A stretch of 64,000 nt of DNA from Bradyrhizobium sp. CB2312 (GCF_029714425.1 NZ_CP121668.1:9716376-9780375), one strand, 5' to 3'; shown: positions 38,160 to 46,893, numbered from the stretch's first letter. Notes: generated from the letters alone by a model not told the origin. Numbers and translations are program-made.

Positions 38160-38495
38160 CTAGTCGCAGCCTGTGATGCGCTTCACCGCCTTCGTGTACT
38201 TCAAGTGAAGTGAGCCGTCAGGCTGGTCCGACGGAGCATTGCGACCTAGGCGGCGATCTGAGTCCAGGCATGTTTGAAGGTCGAGTTGTATGTGCGAGCA
38301 GGATCCCAAGGCGTTGTTCTCGGCCTCCTCCTTCGACGCTCCGAATCCGACAAACGTCTGTACACGCCCGGCCTCGGTGTCGACCGCCGATACGAGAGTG
38401 ATTTCGGAAATGTAATAGGACGAGCACGGCGCAGCGAGCACCTCGGCAGAAGCAAGCATTCCGATCCAGAGTACGCCCAGCGAAGCTGCTTTCAT
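38160..38495 (-). CDS. Small secreted protein of unknown function
   Basis: A 111-residue protein with a probable Sec signal peptide (MKAASLGVLWIGMLASAEVLA) followed by a mature part with four cysteines (PCSSYY, GSCSHIQ, LQTCLDS, ITGC), which could form two disulfides. I recognise no family; the SKEEAENNALGSC stretch resembles periplasmic repeat-domain proteins only loosely. The ATG at 38495 is preceded by AAAGGATGGAGC. Codon use is less GC-biased than in neighbours upstream of the tRNA. Confidence 0.55.
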   Translation of the reverse strand: MKAASLGVLWIGMLASAEVLAAPCSSYYISEITLVSAVDTEAGRVQTFVGFGASKEEAENNALGSCSHIQLDLQTCLDSDRRLGRNAPSDQPDGSLHLKYTKAVKRITGCD

Positions 38496-38920
38496 GCTCC
38501 ATCCTTTCAAGCGATGAACATCAGCAACCATCCAGATGCTACGGCGAAGCCCACAACGACAAATGATCGGATCATTGTGCTTCTCGCTGTGGTTCAGTAT
38601 TCAACAACCGGCTTCGGGACGGGTCTTGAGCGAAATCAAGGTCCACTCCGCGAACGCCGACACGCCGTGCGCCTGCTCGAAGACAAGTGATCTCCGCGGC
38701 AGCAAGCGCCGGCGCCAATTACCTCTTCGTAGCCCAGTTGCTTACGCGCTTTGATGTAGACGTTCGTTCGACGGAATGATGACGCGAGAACGGACATGTC
38801 GCCGCACTTGCCGGCGCGCCACGATTCTTTCCTCAGGTCCCTTGATTTGAATCAATACGACATCGCACTGCCGACCATTGTTGGCGTGGTGCTGGAGGCC
38901 GCTTACCCAGGAGGTCGCCG
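38496..38920. other. No recognised gene
   Basis: Short open frames occur on both strands, but none has a good ribosome site plus a recognisable domain. Base composition is less GC-rich than the flanks. I see no repeat family here. It may be decayed coding DNA. Confidence 0.4.
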
Positions 38921-39436
38921 ATGATGAAGATAGTAGTGATCGGAACAGCCGCGCTCCTTATTGCCGTACCGTCGATTGCCCGAGCGCAAACTCCCTCACC
39001 TGCGACGCCAGAGAAGCTCAACGCAGTGGACCGGAGTACATTGATGGACATGCGGATCGATTTGACCAAGGCCGCATTGCAACTGACACCCGAGCAGGAA
39101 AAGCTCTGGCCGCCTGTCGAGAGCGCCATTCGTGCCAGGGCGGAAGATCGGAAGGCCCGTGTTGCAAAAATCTCGGAAACAGTGGGTAGACGGGCCGACC
39201 AAAATGCCGTCGAAACCATGCGCAATCGCGATCCTATCGCCTTCTTGCAACGACGCTCGGAGGCCTTGGCTCAACGATCAGCCGATCTGGATAAACTCGC
39301 CGAGGCGTGGCAGCCACTCTACAAGACCCTCAATCCTGAACAGAGGCAGCGCATGGGGGCCCTCGCGGTCCTTGTGCTTCACGACATGAGCGATGTCGTG
39401 GAGCGACGTCGTGCGCAAGCCGAGGATGATGATTGA
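38921..39436 (+). CDS. Spy/CpxP-family LTXXQ-motif periplasmic protein
   Basis: A 171-residue protein with a signal peptide (cleaved near ARA at residue 22). Two LTxxQ-like motifs are visible, LQLTPEQEKLW near residue 53 and KTLNPEQRQRM near 139, in an all-helical, charged mature chain with a closing acidic EDDD. This matches the Spy/CpxP periplasmic chaperone and stress-sensor family, which binds unfolded envelope proteins. An AGGAGG site lies ahead of the paired ATG-ATG start at 38921. Confidence 0.8.
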   Translation: MMKIVVIGTAALLIAVPSIARAQTPSPATPEKLNAVDRSTLMDMRIDLTKAALQLTPEQEKLWPPVESAIRARAEDRKARVAKISETVGRRADQNAVETMRNRDPIAFLQRRSEALAQRSADLDKLAEAWQPLYKTLNPEQRQRMGALAVLVLHDMSDVVERRRAQAEDDD

Positions 39437-39578
39437 AGCGGGATGTTGACTGATAACCCGCCGTGACGGCCTGAACCTGCACGGCTAACCAACTCTAAGC
39501 CTGGGCGATGTCCCCTTTGGAAGGGCCGACATCCCCAGGCAGCATGCCACGACTGTCGAGGCGTCGCGTTCGGCTGAG

Positions 39579-40478
39579 CTACCCCTCGGACTGATCAGCA
39601 ACGTCACCCAGTTTGTGGACTTCGACGCGCACGGACATGCCGAGGTAGTCCTCGGAGCTTCCCAACCATGCCCCCGCAAGAGGCACGGCCTGAGCGGGGT
39701 GCCGCGCGAGCGCGACAGGAATGAGATCGAATCCGGCGTTGATGTGATTGGTCGGATCGTAGTTCATCCAACCGGCGCCGGGCAGGAACACCTGCACCCA
39801 CGCATGGGTGGCGCCCGAACCGGCCATCCCGATCTCGCCCCCATCGAGCGCCGCATCATAGATGTAACCGCTGACAAAGCGGGCCGCGAAGCCGAGCCGG
39901 CGCAAGGCCTCGATCATGAGCCACGCATAGTCCCTGCACGTTCCCGACCTCGCGTGCAAGGTTTGCGCGGGCGCAAGGGTCCCCTCCGCCTCCCGTGCCT
40001 GGTAGTTGAATCCGTCGCGGAAAGCGTCGAGCATCTGCTCCAGAGCACCGATCGTCTTGCCGTTGACGACAAAGCTCCTGGCCCACTCTGCGAGGGCAAG
40101 GTCAGGATCCTCGGTGTGCGGGCGCATGAAGCCGACGAGGTCGTTCCATTCGTCCGGCGTGTACTGCACGGGCATTCTCTCGGCCCGCCGCTCCAGCACG
40201 AACTGCTTCACGTCCTTGGCCCCGAAATGAATGCCCCGAAACTGAAACGTGAAGATCAACTCGCTGCCGGGCTCCTCGATCTCGATCTCCGCTATGTTGT
40301 TTGAAAGGCTGTCGCTAATCCACCGGATCCGCGAGCGAAGATTGGTGCCTGCGGACCAGCTTAGCAAGCGCCCGCCCGCTCCGCGCCGCGGCAGGAACAT
40401 TGCGCGATGCGGGCCAAACGTCACCGGCCTGGCATAGTTGTAGGTCGTGGTGTGCTTGATCTCGAAGATAATGCCCAT
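39579..40478 (-). CDS. Transglutaminase-like family protein
   Basis: A 299-residue protein with an N-terminal beta-rich region (FEIKHTTTYNYARPVTFGPH) typical of bacterial transglutaminase-like proteins and a papain-like core with Cys181 (SGTCRDYAWL), His225 (GATHAWVQVFL) and Asp241 (NYDPTN). No signal peptide is visible. Members act as proteases or amide-bond enzymes, often beside circularly-permuted ATP-grasp genes, none of which is present here. The ATG at 40478 follows GGAGG at 5 bases; the frame extends 15 codons further without a site. Confidence 0.85.
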   Translation of the reverse strand: MGIIFEIKHTTTYNYARPVTFGPHRAMFLPRRGAGGRLLSWSAGTNLRSRIRWISDSLSNNIAEIEIEEPGSELIFTFQFRGIHFGAKDVKQFVLERRAERMPVQYTPDEWNDLVGFMRPHTEDPDLALAEWARSFVVNGKTIGALEQMLDAFRDGFNYQAREAEGTLAPAQTLHARSGTCRDYAWLMIEALRRLGFAARFVSGYIYDAALDGGEIGMAGSGATHAWVQVFLPGAGWMNYDPTNHINAGFDLIPVALARHPAQAVPLAGAWLGSSEDYLGMSVRVEVHKLGDVADQSEG

Positions 40479-40680
40479 TGCGCCTCCGAGCATGATCGCA
40501 TGATCCTCGGCCGAACGCGCCATCGGGCCGATGCCATCCTTTCGGTCCGGCGGCGCAATGATGCCATGGCTCCGTGCTCCGCGCAGTGAATGCGCTGATT
40601 GGCTCTACAGTGGGAATGAGCTGCGAGGCCTGAATGAAACGGCTGGAACCGCGGCATCGAAGCCGAGGCCCGGACGTTTC

Positions 40681-40953
40681 TCAGCGACACACGTAGGAAC
40701 CATTCACGAGTACGCGCACACATGCTGTACCGGCAGCCGCCGCGCCGACCGCAGCTCCTCCTACGACTGCCCGTCGCGTCTGTCTGCGCGCAACGCCTGC
40801 GACGCTCATCGGTGTTGCCGGTCGTCCGACCCTGGCTTCTGCGCCTTGTACAAGCGACAGGCCGTCGCTTTCCGTCCAATTGATCGCGCCAAATCCGCAT
40901 GCCAGCCCGATTGCTACCAACGCGATCTGCATTCCGCGAGACCTTTTCATCAC
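40681..40953 (-). CDS. Small secreted protein, MSVAGVARR family, copy 1
   Basis: A 90-residue protein with a signal-like N-terminus and the segment VGRPATPMSVAGVARRQTRR, shared with the protein at 42313. It ends TACVRVLVNGSYVCR, a short form of a two-cysteine C-terminal motif also present in the proteins at 42313 and 43104. An Ala/Gly/Val-rich stretch joins the two. AGGAGG precedes the ATG at 40953. No function is known to me. Confidence 0.6.
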   Translation of the reverse strand: MMKRSRGMQIALVAIGLACGFGAINWTESDGLSLVQGAEARVGRPATPMSVAGVARRQTRRAVVGGAAVGAAAAGTACVRVLVNGSYVCR

Positions 40954-41238
40954 GAGCCTCCTCGCAGTCAGTATTCCTTGGCTGCCGATACTTTCCCCGA
41001 TGGCGAATGCGCCGTTTGATCTACATCAACAGGGAGAAGCCACCCTGGACGAGGGTTGCCCATTCGGAAGTTTGGCAAGCTGCCACGGCGCACGAAACGG
41101 TGTCGAGCCTTCATGCCTTTGCGGCTGGTTGCGCTACGAAGCGATGCCGACGCAGCAAAGCGCCAGCGCGGCGGGTGCGTTCTCGGCAGAAGGCGAAGCA
41201 ACTGCGTGTGCCGTCCGACACATCGAGGAAGGCCTGCC

Positions 41239-41436
41239 ATGCTCGAAGGTCTGATCTATCTGGTCATCAACATCGTTGTGGTCGGTCTCGTGATTTGGCT
41301 GTTGCGCTTCCTGATCGAGTTGAACCCCCTTGGCGGGCCGTTGCGACGAGTCGCAAACGTCGCGGTCGTGGTGATGGGTGTACTGATAATCGTCATGTTG
41401 CTCATGAACTTCGTGGGCAAACATCTCATGGCGTGA
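41239..41436 (+). CDS. Small membrane protein, Thivi_2564-like
   Basis: A 65-residue protein with two transmembrane helices (about 4-26 and 40-60) split by a short loop ELNPLGGPLRRVAN. This layout resembles the Thivi_2564 family of tiny membrane proteins. The ATG at 41239 follows GAGGAAGG. The function is unknown. Confidence 0.65.
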   Translation: MLEGLIYLVINIVVVGLVIWLLRFLIELNPLGGPLRRVANVAVVVMGVLIIVMLLMNFVGKHLMA

Positions 41437-42312
41437 CGCTCGCTTGGCCTTTGGCTCAGTCGGCACTGACACCTCAAACTTTGTGCGAGCGAACGCCCTA
41501 ATCCGCCACTATCGCGAACGTTCACGTTTCGTGAGGACTTGCGGGTTTCAGGCGCACGCCATGCCTACGAACTTCAGAGGCCACGCACCAAATTGCCATC
41601 ACCCATCAAGTGCGCTCGATGTTTTGACGAGTGAAAGAACCTTGACGCCGCGCTGATCGTCCTTGGGCGGGCGCAAACTGCTCTTCATCCAACCCATGAC
41701 GATCGGGGACGTCAGCGGATCGAGCGAACACTCGTTTGACGCACGAGGCTTGTGGCTCGCTGTGAGCCACGCGCGCACACTGATGCGCGGGCGCTCGCCC
41801 CGCAGGGAACATAAATCTCGCCATCCCCGGATAAGCATCATTGGCGTGTACTGCCTTGGAGCGCGCCGAGCCGACCTGCGGATGGACACTTACTCGGGAG
41901 GTCGACGACTAATTTGGAGCTTGAAATTCCTGCTCGCGCCATTGTCCGAAAGGGAAGCTGCGGTAACAGGTGATGCCTGCGTACCAATATGCGTGATGGC
42001 CCCGTCCGAATGAATCCGCCCGCGTGGCATTGCCTGCGCCGATGCCCACAGCGAGTGACCCGGTCATCGTCACTCTCCTCTTCACGCAACGCAAAGTTGG
42101 AGCACCTATCAGGGCAGCGTCAGTCCGCACGGTGACTTAGAAGGGTTTGATCTGGAGGCGGCCGTTCCGACCGCCTCCTCATCGCTGCGCGTGATCGGCG
42201 TGCCGATTTGCAACCAATTCCGCTGCTCGCGCATCAGATCAGGGTGCCATGACGTCGCCGATACACCGACGCGCCGAAGCCGATGCTCGCTTCACTGGCT
42301 TTCGTCTGTGCT
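41437..42312. other. Long stretch without a firm gene
   Basis: Nearly 900 bp with only weak open frames. One small minus-strand frame with a good ribosome site is listed separately (41909-42067). No palindromic repeat family or domain was recognised. Composition is less GC-rich than the window average, as elsewhere in 38-44 kb. Confidence 0.4.
41909..42067 (-). CDS. Candidate 52-residue small protein
   Basis: An ATG preceded by GAGGAGAGTGACG, a strong ribosome site at 7 bases, opens a 52-codon frame. The product has an Ala/Gly-rich start (GSLAVGIGAGNATRA) and an aromatic/His-rich second half (HHAYWYAGITCYRSFPF). Small secreted proteins with HHAYWY-like segments are common in this group, but the signal region is poor. 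It may be a real small gene or a remnant. Confidence 0.3.
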   Translation of the reverse strand: MTGSLAVGIGAGNATRADSFGRGHHAYWYAGITCYRSFPFGQWREQEFQAPN

Positions 42313-42861
42313 TTACGGACAGCGGAACGGCAAGCCGTTGGCGCCTGTGACCACAGTCCCCGATGTGCAGGCCATGCCGGCGGGAGTTATGTACCAGCCA
42401 CTGCTGTCGCTGGCCGTGGACGCAGGATAGTAGGCATTAGCTCCCAAGGCCCCGCCATAGTAGGCATTAGCTCCCAAGCCTCCACCATAGTTGGAAGGCC
42501 CACCTCTGTAGGGACTCACGCCAGTAACTCCATAGTTGCCGGCGCCTGTGTAAGGGCCGCTTCCCCATCCCCATCCCCAGTTGGGGGATGTGGCCGCCAC
42601 AGCAGCAGCTGTGCCCACGGCGGCCGCGCCGGCGACGCCAGCGCCGACGACCCCGGCTCCGTACCCGTATGCAGCCCGCCGGTTTTGACGGCGAGCAACG
42701 CCTGCAACGCTCATTGGGGTCAGCGGCCGTCCGACCCGCGCTTGGGCACTCTCCACTGACAAAGAGATGCCGCGTTGTTCAGACCAACTGAACGAGAACA
42801 GTGCCGCACATGCGACAGTTGAGCCCGCAATTGCAAGTTTTGCTGGATGCATGTGTCTCAT
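42313..42861 (-). CDS. Small secreted protein, MSVAGVARR family, copy 2
   Basis: A 182-residue protein with a signal peptide and the shared segments WSEQRGISLSVESAQARVGR and PMSVAGVARRQNRR. A Gly/Ala/Tyr-rich middle follows, including a tandem repeat of GGxLGANAYY encoded by two 30-bp DNA repeats near 42427-42487. The C-terminus has CTSGTVVTGANGLPFRC, a two-cysteine motif shared with the protein at 43104. The ATG at 42861 follows GGAGCAAGTTC. Probably exported; function unknown. Confidence 0.65.
   Translation of the reverse strand: MRHMHPAKLAIAGSTVACAALFSFSWSEQRGISLSVESAQARVGRPLTPMSVAGVARRQNRRAAYGYGAGVVGAGVAGAAAVGTAAAVAATSPNWGWGWGSGPYTGAGNYGVTGVSPYRGGPSNYGGGLGANAYYGGALGANAYYPASTASDSSGWYITPAGMACTSGTVVTGANGLPFRCP
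42427..42487. repeat. 30-bp tandem repeat inside a CDS
   Basis: Two copies of TAGTAGGCATTAGCTCCCAA plus 10 variable bases, with period 30. They encode two GGxLGANAYY units in the secreted protein on the minus strand. Confidence 0.8.
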
Positions 42862-43103
42862 GAACTTGCTCCATCACTGGCTTGCCCCATGCTGAAAGGA
42901 TGCTGCCTCCCTACTGGTCGGCATTGCGCTAGATCAAAAAGAGAAGGCGACTTGCGAGCTCGGATGAGGCAGAGGCTTTGACGTTCTCAACGAGTTTTCT
43001 CGATGGTGCGCGTCAAACCAACCGAGCCCGTGGCAGCGAGAACGACCAGCGCTTTCAAATTGAAAGAGGCGGCAATTGAGCCGCCTCCTTTTGGTCCGCG
43101 TGC

Positions 43104-43502
43104 TTACTGGCAGACATACATGATTCCGTCAGCACCCTTGATCAATGTGCCGGGCGTGCAGCTAATGCCGTTGAGCCTCGCATAGCTATCCCAGCCGTCG
43201 TAGCAGGTATAGGAAGCAGCTCCAAAGACCCCGACGGTCGTGCCGTATCCGTATCCGGTCCTGCCACCGACCCCACACCAGGGGCCGCCCGCGTAGTAGG
43301 CCCGCACCGCGTACCAGGGGAGACCGGTCTGATTGGGTATGTAGTTATTATAGGGATACGGGCTGACATAGATTCGTCTCGCCTGGGCGCTCTCAACCGA
43401 GAGCGAAATCCCGCGCTGCTCAGACCAGCCAACGGTGAACAGTGCAGCAAAGGCGATAGTCGAAGTTGCAATCGCAAAATTTCTGAATGCCATCTGCTTC
43501 AT
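43104..43502 (-). CDS. Small secreted protein related to the MSVAGVARR family, copy 3
   Basis: A 132-residue protein with signal peptide and WSEQRGISLSVESAQAR, nearly identical to the protein at 42313 in that segment, but lacking the MSVAGVARR part. The mature chain is Gly/Tyr-rich with Cys pairs and ends CTPGTLIKGADGIMYVC, matching the two-cysteine C-terminus of copy 2. The start ATG at 43502 follows GGAGCAAAACG, much like copy 2. Confidence 0.65.
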   Translation of the reverse strand: MKQMAFRNFAIATSTIAFAALFTVGWSEQRGISLSVESAQARRIYVSPYPYNNYIPNQTGLPWYAVRAYYAGGPWCGVGGRTGYGYGTTVGVFGAASYTCYDGWDSYARLNGISCTPGTLIKGADGIMYVCQ

Positions 43503-44024
43503 CGTTTTGCTCCTATGCTATCGCCCCCCTTTGCATAAGAAGCCCGTCCGTTGAGACCGAATTGACAAAGATCAAGTGCCTTGTGCCCACAATCGTGCGT
43601 AAGGCGCCAGCCGAAGGATGTTGATGCGTCGCGCTCTCAGACGTGTTTGCCCGGTGCTACGATGTTGGAAGTCGCAAAGATCATGAAAAGGCAATCAGGC
43701 GAGTGACGTCGGCTCCTGATCCCGATCAGCCCGAAGTAGAGCTCCGACTGAAGCCAGCTTTTGATCCTTGAAGGGACCCGCCCTACCTCGCCAGGGCCAT
43801 CGCATGCTTTCAACTTCTGATCAGATCGGCCCTGTCTTACGCTTCGGCGCTAAAGGACGCACGCGGCGGCGCAGCGCTAATGGTTCACGGGCGGGGCCTC
43901 GACTATCTCGACAAAGACCCCGCCCACGTCAGGCGCTATGTAGTTGTCGCTGTGATTGCACTTACACAGCGAACTCGTGGGCGCGATGCTTCCAATCAAC
44001 TACCCGCGCGCGATCGTTCGCCGA
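43503..44024. other. No recognised gene
   Basis: About 520 bp between two minus-strand small genes. Open frames exist but without ribosome sites or recognisable domains. It must contain the promoter of the gene at 43502; nothing else can be supported. Confidence 0.4.
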
Positions 44025-44318
44025 TCAATGTTTCATCTGCTCGAACACCACGATCACACCGGTCGGTTCGGGCTCGTGGGCCATCAGGCGTGTCAGGTCG
44101 GCATCGCCCCAATCGGCGAGGCTGACGACTTCGCCGCTCTCGCGTTCCGCGCCCGGCGACGGGGTGGGCTCGAGGACCTTGAGGCCCATCTCATCGACGA
44201 AGAAGGTGTGCTCGCCGAACATGCTGTTGAGCTGGGGCATGGCGGGATGCTCGTCGGGCAGCACCTGAGCGCCGAGTTGGTTGACGGTCTGCTTGACCTG
44301 TTCGGACGTTAGCTTCAT
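44025..44318 (-). CDS. Conserved-looking small protein of unknown function
   Basis: A 97-residue soluble, acidic protein starting MKLTSEQVKQTVNQLGAQVL, with no signal peptide. The middle LNSMFGEHTFFVDEMGLKVLE and end TGVIVVFEQM suggest a compact alpha/beta fold. GGAGCAG precedes the ATG at 44318. I do not recognise the family. Confidence 0.6.
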   Translation of the reverse strand: MKLTSEQVKQTVNQLGAQVLPDEHPAMPQLNSMFGEHTFFVDEMGLKVLEPTPSPGAERESGEVVSLADWGDADLTRLMAHEPEPTGVIVVFEQMKH

Positions 44319-44566
44319 CGGGCTGCTCCGTGTCTGTCGTGTCCGGTTTTGTCGACTCGAGCCGAAGTCCGGACCGGAGCAGGCGTTCCCTGCGCCGTTC
44401 TCGCCTGGCTCAGCTTCCGAACAGGCACTGGGCGCAAACGTTCCAGCGAAATGCAATTCGTGATCGCGGAGTTTCATCCGCCGCACTCGCGGCACGGAAG
44501 CGCCACACGATGTGCACGATCTGGCAGCCGATCGCGCTACTCGGCGGCTTCGACAATCCTGATGTG

Positions 44567-44607
44567 ACCTAAAGCGCGATGGCATCAAGATGAATCGCGC
44601 TTTAGGT
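44567..44607. repeat. 14-bp perfect inverted repeat
   Basis: ACCTAAAGCGCGAT (44567-44580) and ATCGCGCTTTAGGT (44594-44607) pair perfectly across a 13-base loop. It lies next to the palindrome at 44616 in the gap between divergently oriented ends, probably an intergenic repeat unit of the same composite element. Confidence 0.85.
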
Positions 44608-44615
44608 TATTGTTT

Positions 44616-44664
44616 GAGCATGATCTTTTCGGAAAACCGCTACGCACTTTTCCGGATCAGGCTC
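44616..44664. repeat. Short palindrome (CATGATC...CGGAAAA family)
   Basis: GAGCATGATC pairs with GATCAGGCTC and CGGAAAA with TTTTCCG. Same family as 11197. It reaches the stop codon of the glycosylase gene and may act as its 3' hairpin. Confidence 0.8.
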
Positions 44665-45353
44665 TAGTGCTCGCTGCGGTTCTCGCCGACCGACAGCGCG
44701 CAGATACGTGACAGATAGGTGTAGGGCAGGCCGGTCTCCTCGGCCCAGGCGTTGAACTGCGCCTGCACCTTGGCGAGATCGCCTTTCGACTTCACCTCTT
44801 CGGCGATGTCGAGCCCGGCATCGCGCAGGCAGGCGACGACGTCCTTTGACGTCACGAAGCCATCCCAGCCGACGAAGCGCAGCAGCATCTGGCCGGTGTT
44901 GCCGCCGAGCCGGCTGCCGCGCTTGGTCAGGAGATCGAGCAGGCCGACCTCGTTCGAGGGCGGCCACTTCGCGAGAAACTTGCCGAAGCTGCCGTGCTCC
45001 TTCGCAATCTCCTGCACGAAGGCGGCGTTGTCGCGCACCGACATGATCTTGGCGCCGTTGCGCACGATGCGCGCGTCACGCAGCAGGCCCTCCCAGTAAT
45101 CCTCGGGCTGGAAGCTGAGCTTGGCCGGCGCAAAGTGCAGGAAGGCTTCTTCAAAGCCGTCCCATTTCGAATCGATCACGCTCCAGGCAAAGCCGGCGCA
45201 AAACACCCGTTTTGTCATCTCGGCGAGGATACGGTCGTCGCCGAGCTTTGCGAGGCCCTTCACGTCGGGCTTGTCGGGCATCAGCTTGTCCAGCGCCTTG
45301 GGCCCGCCCTTGCGCTTTTCCGCGCGGGCGCGAATGGTCTTGAAGGAGGTCAT
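44664..45353 (-). CDS. DNA-3-methyladenine glycosylase I-like protein
   Basis: A 229-residue protein of the methyladenine glycosylase (Tag) superfamily, which removes 3-methyladenine from DNA by base excision. Residues 40-75 (RILAEMTKRVFCAGFAWSVIDSK) match the start of the glycosylase helical domain; helix-rich sequence continues with IVRNGAKIMSVRDNAAFV. It is longer and diverged from classical TagI, so another base specificity is possible. ATG at 45353 is used; a GTG at 45380 would add nine residues, and neither has a strong ribosome site. Confidence 0.75.
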   Translation of the reverse strand: MTSFKTIRARAEKRKGGPKALDKLMPDKPDVKGLAKLGDDRILAEMTKRVFCAGFAWSVIDSKWDGFEEAFLHFAPAKLSFQPEDYWEGLLRDARIVRNGAKIMSVRDNAAFVQEIAKEHGSFGKFLAKWPPSNEVGLLDLLTKRGSRLGGNTGQMLLRFVGWDGFVTSKDVVACLRDAGLDIAEEVKSKGDLAKVQAQFNAWAEETGLPYTYLSRICALSVGENRSEH

Positions 45354-45554
45354 GCGGACACCCGCGTTGAGGTGCGCCACGACATCAGAATTCGATGATC
45401 CGGTCCAGCCCTGCGCCGATAGGCCCCTTGCGCGCCGCGGCGCGCCGCAGCATGCTCCCGCTCATTGGACTGAGAAGGAGCGGCCATGCTGGTCTGCTTC
45501 TTGCTTTATGACGTTTGGAATTCCCAGCCATTTTCAATCGCGAACGGATTTTCA

Positions 45555-46382
45555 ATGCGCTGCCTGGTCGTGGCCGACCTGCACTACTCGCTGCCGCAGC
45601 TCGACTGGCTGGTCAGCGCGGCGCCGCAATTCGATCTCGTGATCTTCGCCGGCGATGCGCTCGACATCGGCTCGATGGTGGATTTCCGCGCGCAGATCGT
45701 GGTGGTGAAGAAATACCTCGCGCTGCTCGCGCGCCAGACCCGCGTCATCCTCTGCTCCGGCAATCACGATCTCGACGAGCGCGACGCGCTAGGTGAGAAG
45801 ATCTCGCGCTGGATATCCGACGTGCGCGAGCTCGGGATTGCCTGCGACGGCGACAGCCTCACCATCGGCGGCACCCTGTTCACGGTGTGCCCGTGGTGGG
45901 ACGGACCGCTGGTCAGGCAGCGCATCGCCGACCAGCTGCGCGACGCGGCCGCCGAACGCCGGCGGCGCTGGATCTGGGCCCATCATGCGCCGCCGGCGAA
46001 TTCACCGACGAGCTGGGGCGGCAAGCGCTTCTTCGGCGATGTCGAGCTGGTGCAATGGATCATGCAGTATCAGCCCTCGATGGTGATCTCGGGCCACGTG
46101 CACCAGTCGCCCTTCGTCACCGATGGCTCGTGGTTCGACCGGCTGGGCCAAACCTGGGTGTTCAACGCCGGCCTGCAGCCGGGCCGGCCGCCAACGCATA
46201 TCGTGCTGGACCTCGATGCGGACAAGGCATTCTGGCTGGCGGCGGGCGAGGCGCAGTGGATCGACCTCAACGCGCCGCTGAAGCGGCCAGCCAACTCGAT
46301 CGAGGAGCCGCCGGACTGGCTCACATTCTTGGATCGGATTGCCGATCCGAGCCTGGCGAGACCTCGAGCGGCGGCAGGTTGA
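45555..46382 (+). CDS. Calcineurin-like metallophosphoesterase
   Basis: A 275-residue metallophosphoesterase. The metal-binding motifs appear in order: VADLHYS (DxH), FAGDALD (GD), CSGNHDLDE (GNHD), WAHHAPP and ISGHVHQS (GHxH). It should hydrolyse a phosphomonoester or diester; the substrate is unknown. The ATG at 45555 starts at the first motif; an earlier ATG at 45486 adds 23 residues without similarity. Its 3' end overlaps the convergent cNMP-binding gene by 62 bp. Confidence 0.85.
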   Translation: MRCLVVADLHYSLPQLDWLVSAAPQFDLVIFAGDALDIGSMVDFRAQIVVVKKYLALLARQTRVILCSGNHDLDERDALGEKISRWISDVRELGIACDGDSLTIGGTLFTVCPWWDGPLVRQRIADQLRDAAAERRRRWIWAHHAPPANSPTSWGGKRFFGDVELVQWIMQYQPSMVISGHVHQSPFVTDGSWFDRLGQTWVFNAGLQPGRPPTHIVLDLDADKAFWLAAGEAQWIDLNAPLKRPANSIEEPPDWLTFLDRIADPSLARPRAAAG

Positions 46383-46806
46383 TCATGCTCTGGAGCACCT
46401 CGCCGACCATGGCGAGATGGGTGCCGTGGTCGGCATATTGCCGCTTGAGATCGGCGAGATAAGTGTTGGCGACGTTGAGCCGCTGCGCCAGCATCTTTGC
46501 GATCAGCAGCGCCACCTCGGGCGTCTGCTTCAGGAACGAGGCGGCATCCTCGAACTCGTAGACCACCGCGTGGGAGCAGGCCCGCACCGTCGCGGTATGC
46601 GGCAGGCCGAGCAGCACGGACATCTCGCCGAGCACCGCGCCGGGTTCAGTGACGGTGGCAACCACCGTCTCGCCCTTGAGCACCTCGAGCTTGCCCTGCA
46701 TCAGCACATAGAGATGGCCGGAGGCGCCGCCCTCGGTCACAAGGTGCGTGCCGGCCACGACCTGCCGCTCGGTCCCACCGGTGCAATAATCCAGAACTGC
46801 GCGCAT
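46321..46806 (-). CDS. Cyclic-nucleotide-binding domain protein
   Basis: A 161-residue protein that is essentially one cNMP-binding (Crp-like) beta-barrel: VVAGTHLVTEGGASGHLYVLMQGKLEVLK and PGAVLGEMSVLLGLPHTATVRA. The phosphate cassette GEMSVLLGLPHTATVRA is a diverged form of the GExALL...RxA pattern, so ligand binding is uncertain. There is no DNA-binding domain; a helical tail follows. Possible regulator or ligand sink. The last 62 bp overlap the phosphoesterase gene tail to tail. Confidence 0.8.
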   Translation of the reverse strand: MRAVLDYCTGGTERQVVAGTHLVTEGGASGHLYVLMQGKLEVLKGETVVATVTEPGAVLGEMSVLLGLPHTATVRACSHAVVYEFEDAASFLKQTPEVALLIAKMLAQRLNVANTYLADLKRQYADHGTHLAMVGEVLQSMINLPPLEVSPGSDRQSDPRM

Positions 46807-46893
46807 CCTGCAAAACTCCCGTCAGGGGGCAGTAGAGCACGATCCGCGCCACAGGCTTGCTCAAATTTCCGGCATGGCTTGAGGCTATTGTTT

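Noticed and set aside
37939..44600. Integrated phage or integrative element at the tRNA-Arg gene
   Set aside because: No integrase, relaxase or phage gene and no repeated tRNA 3' end were seen.
44567..44664. Double hairpin as a riboswitch
   Set aside because: The second hairpin is a repeat family found at three other places, which points to intergenic repeat DNA rather than a ligand-binding leader.
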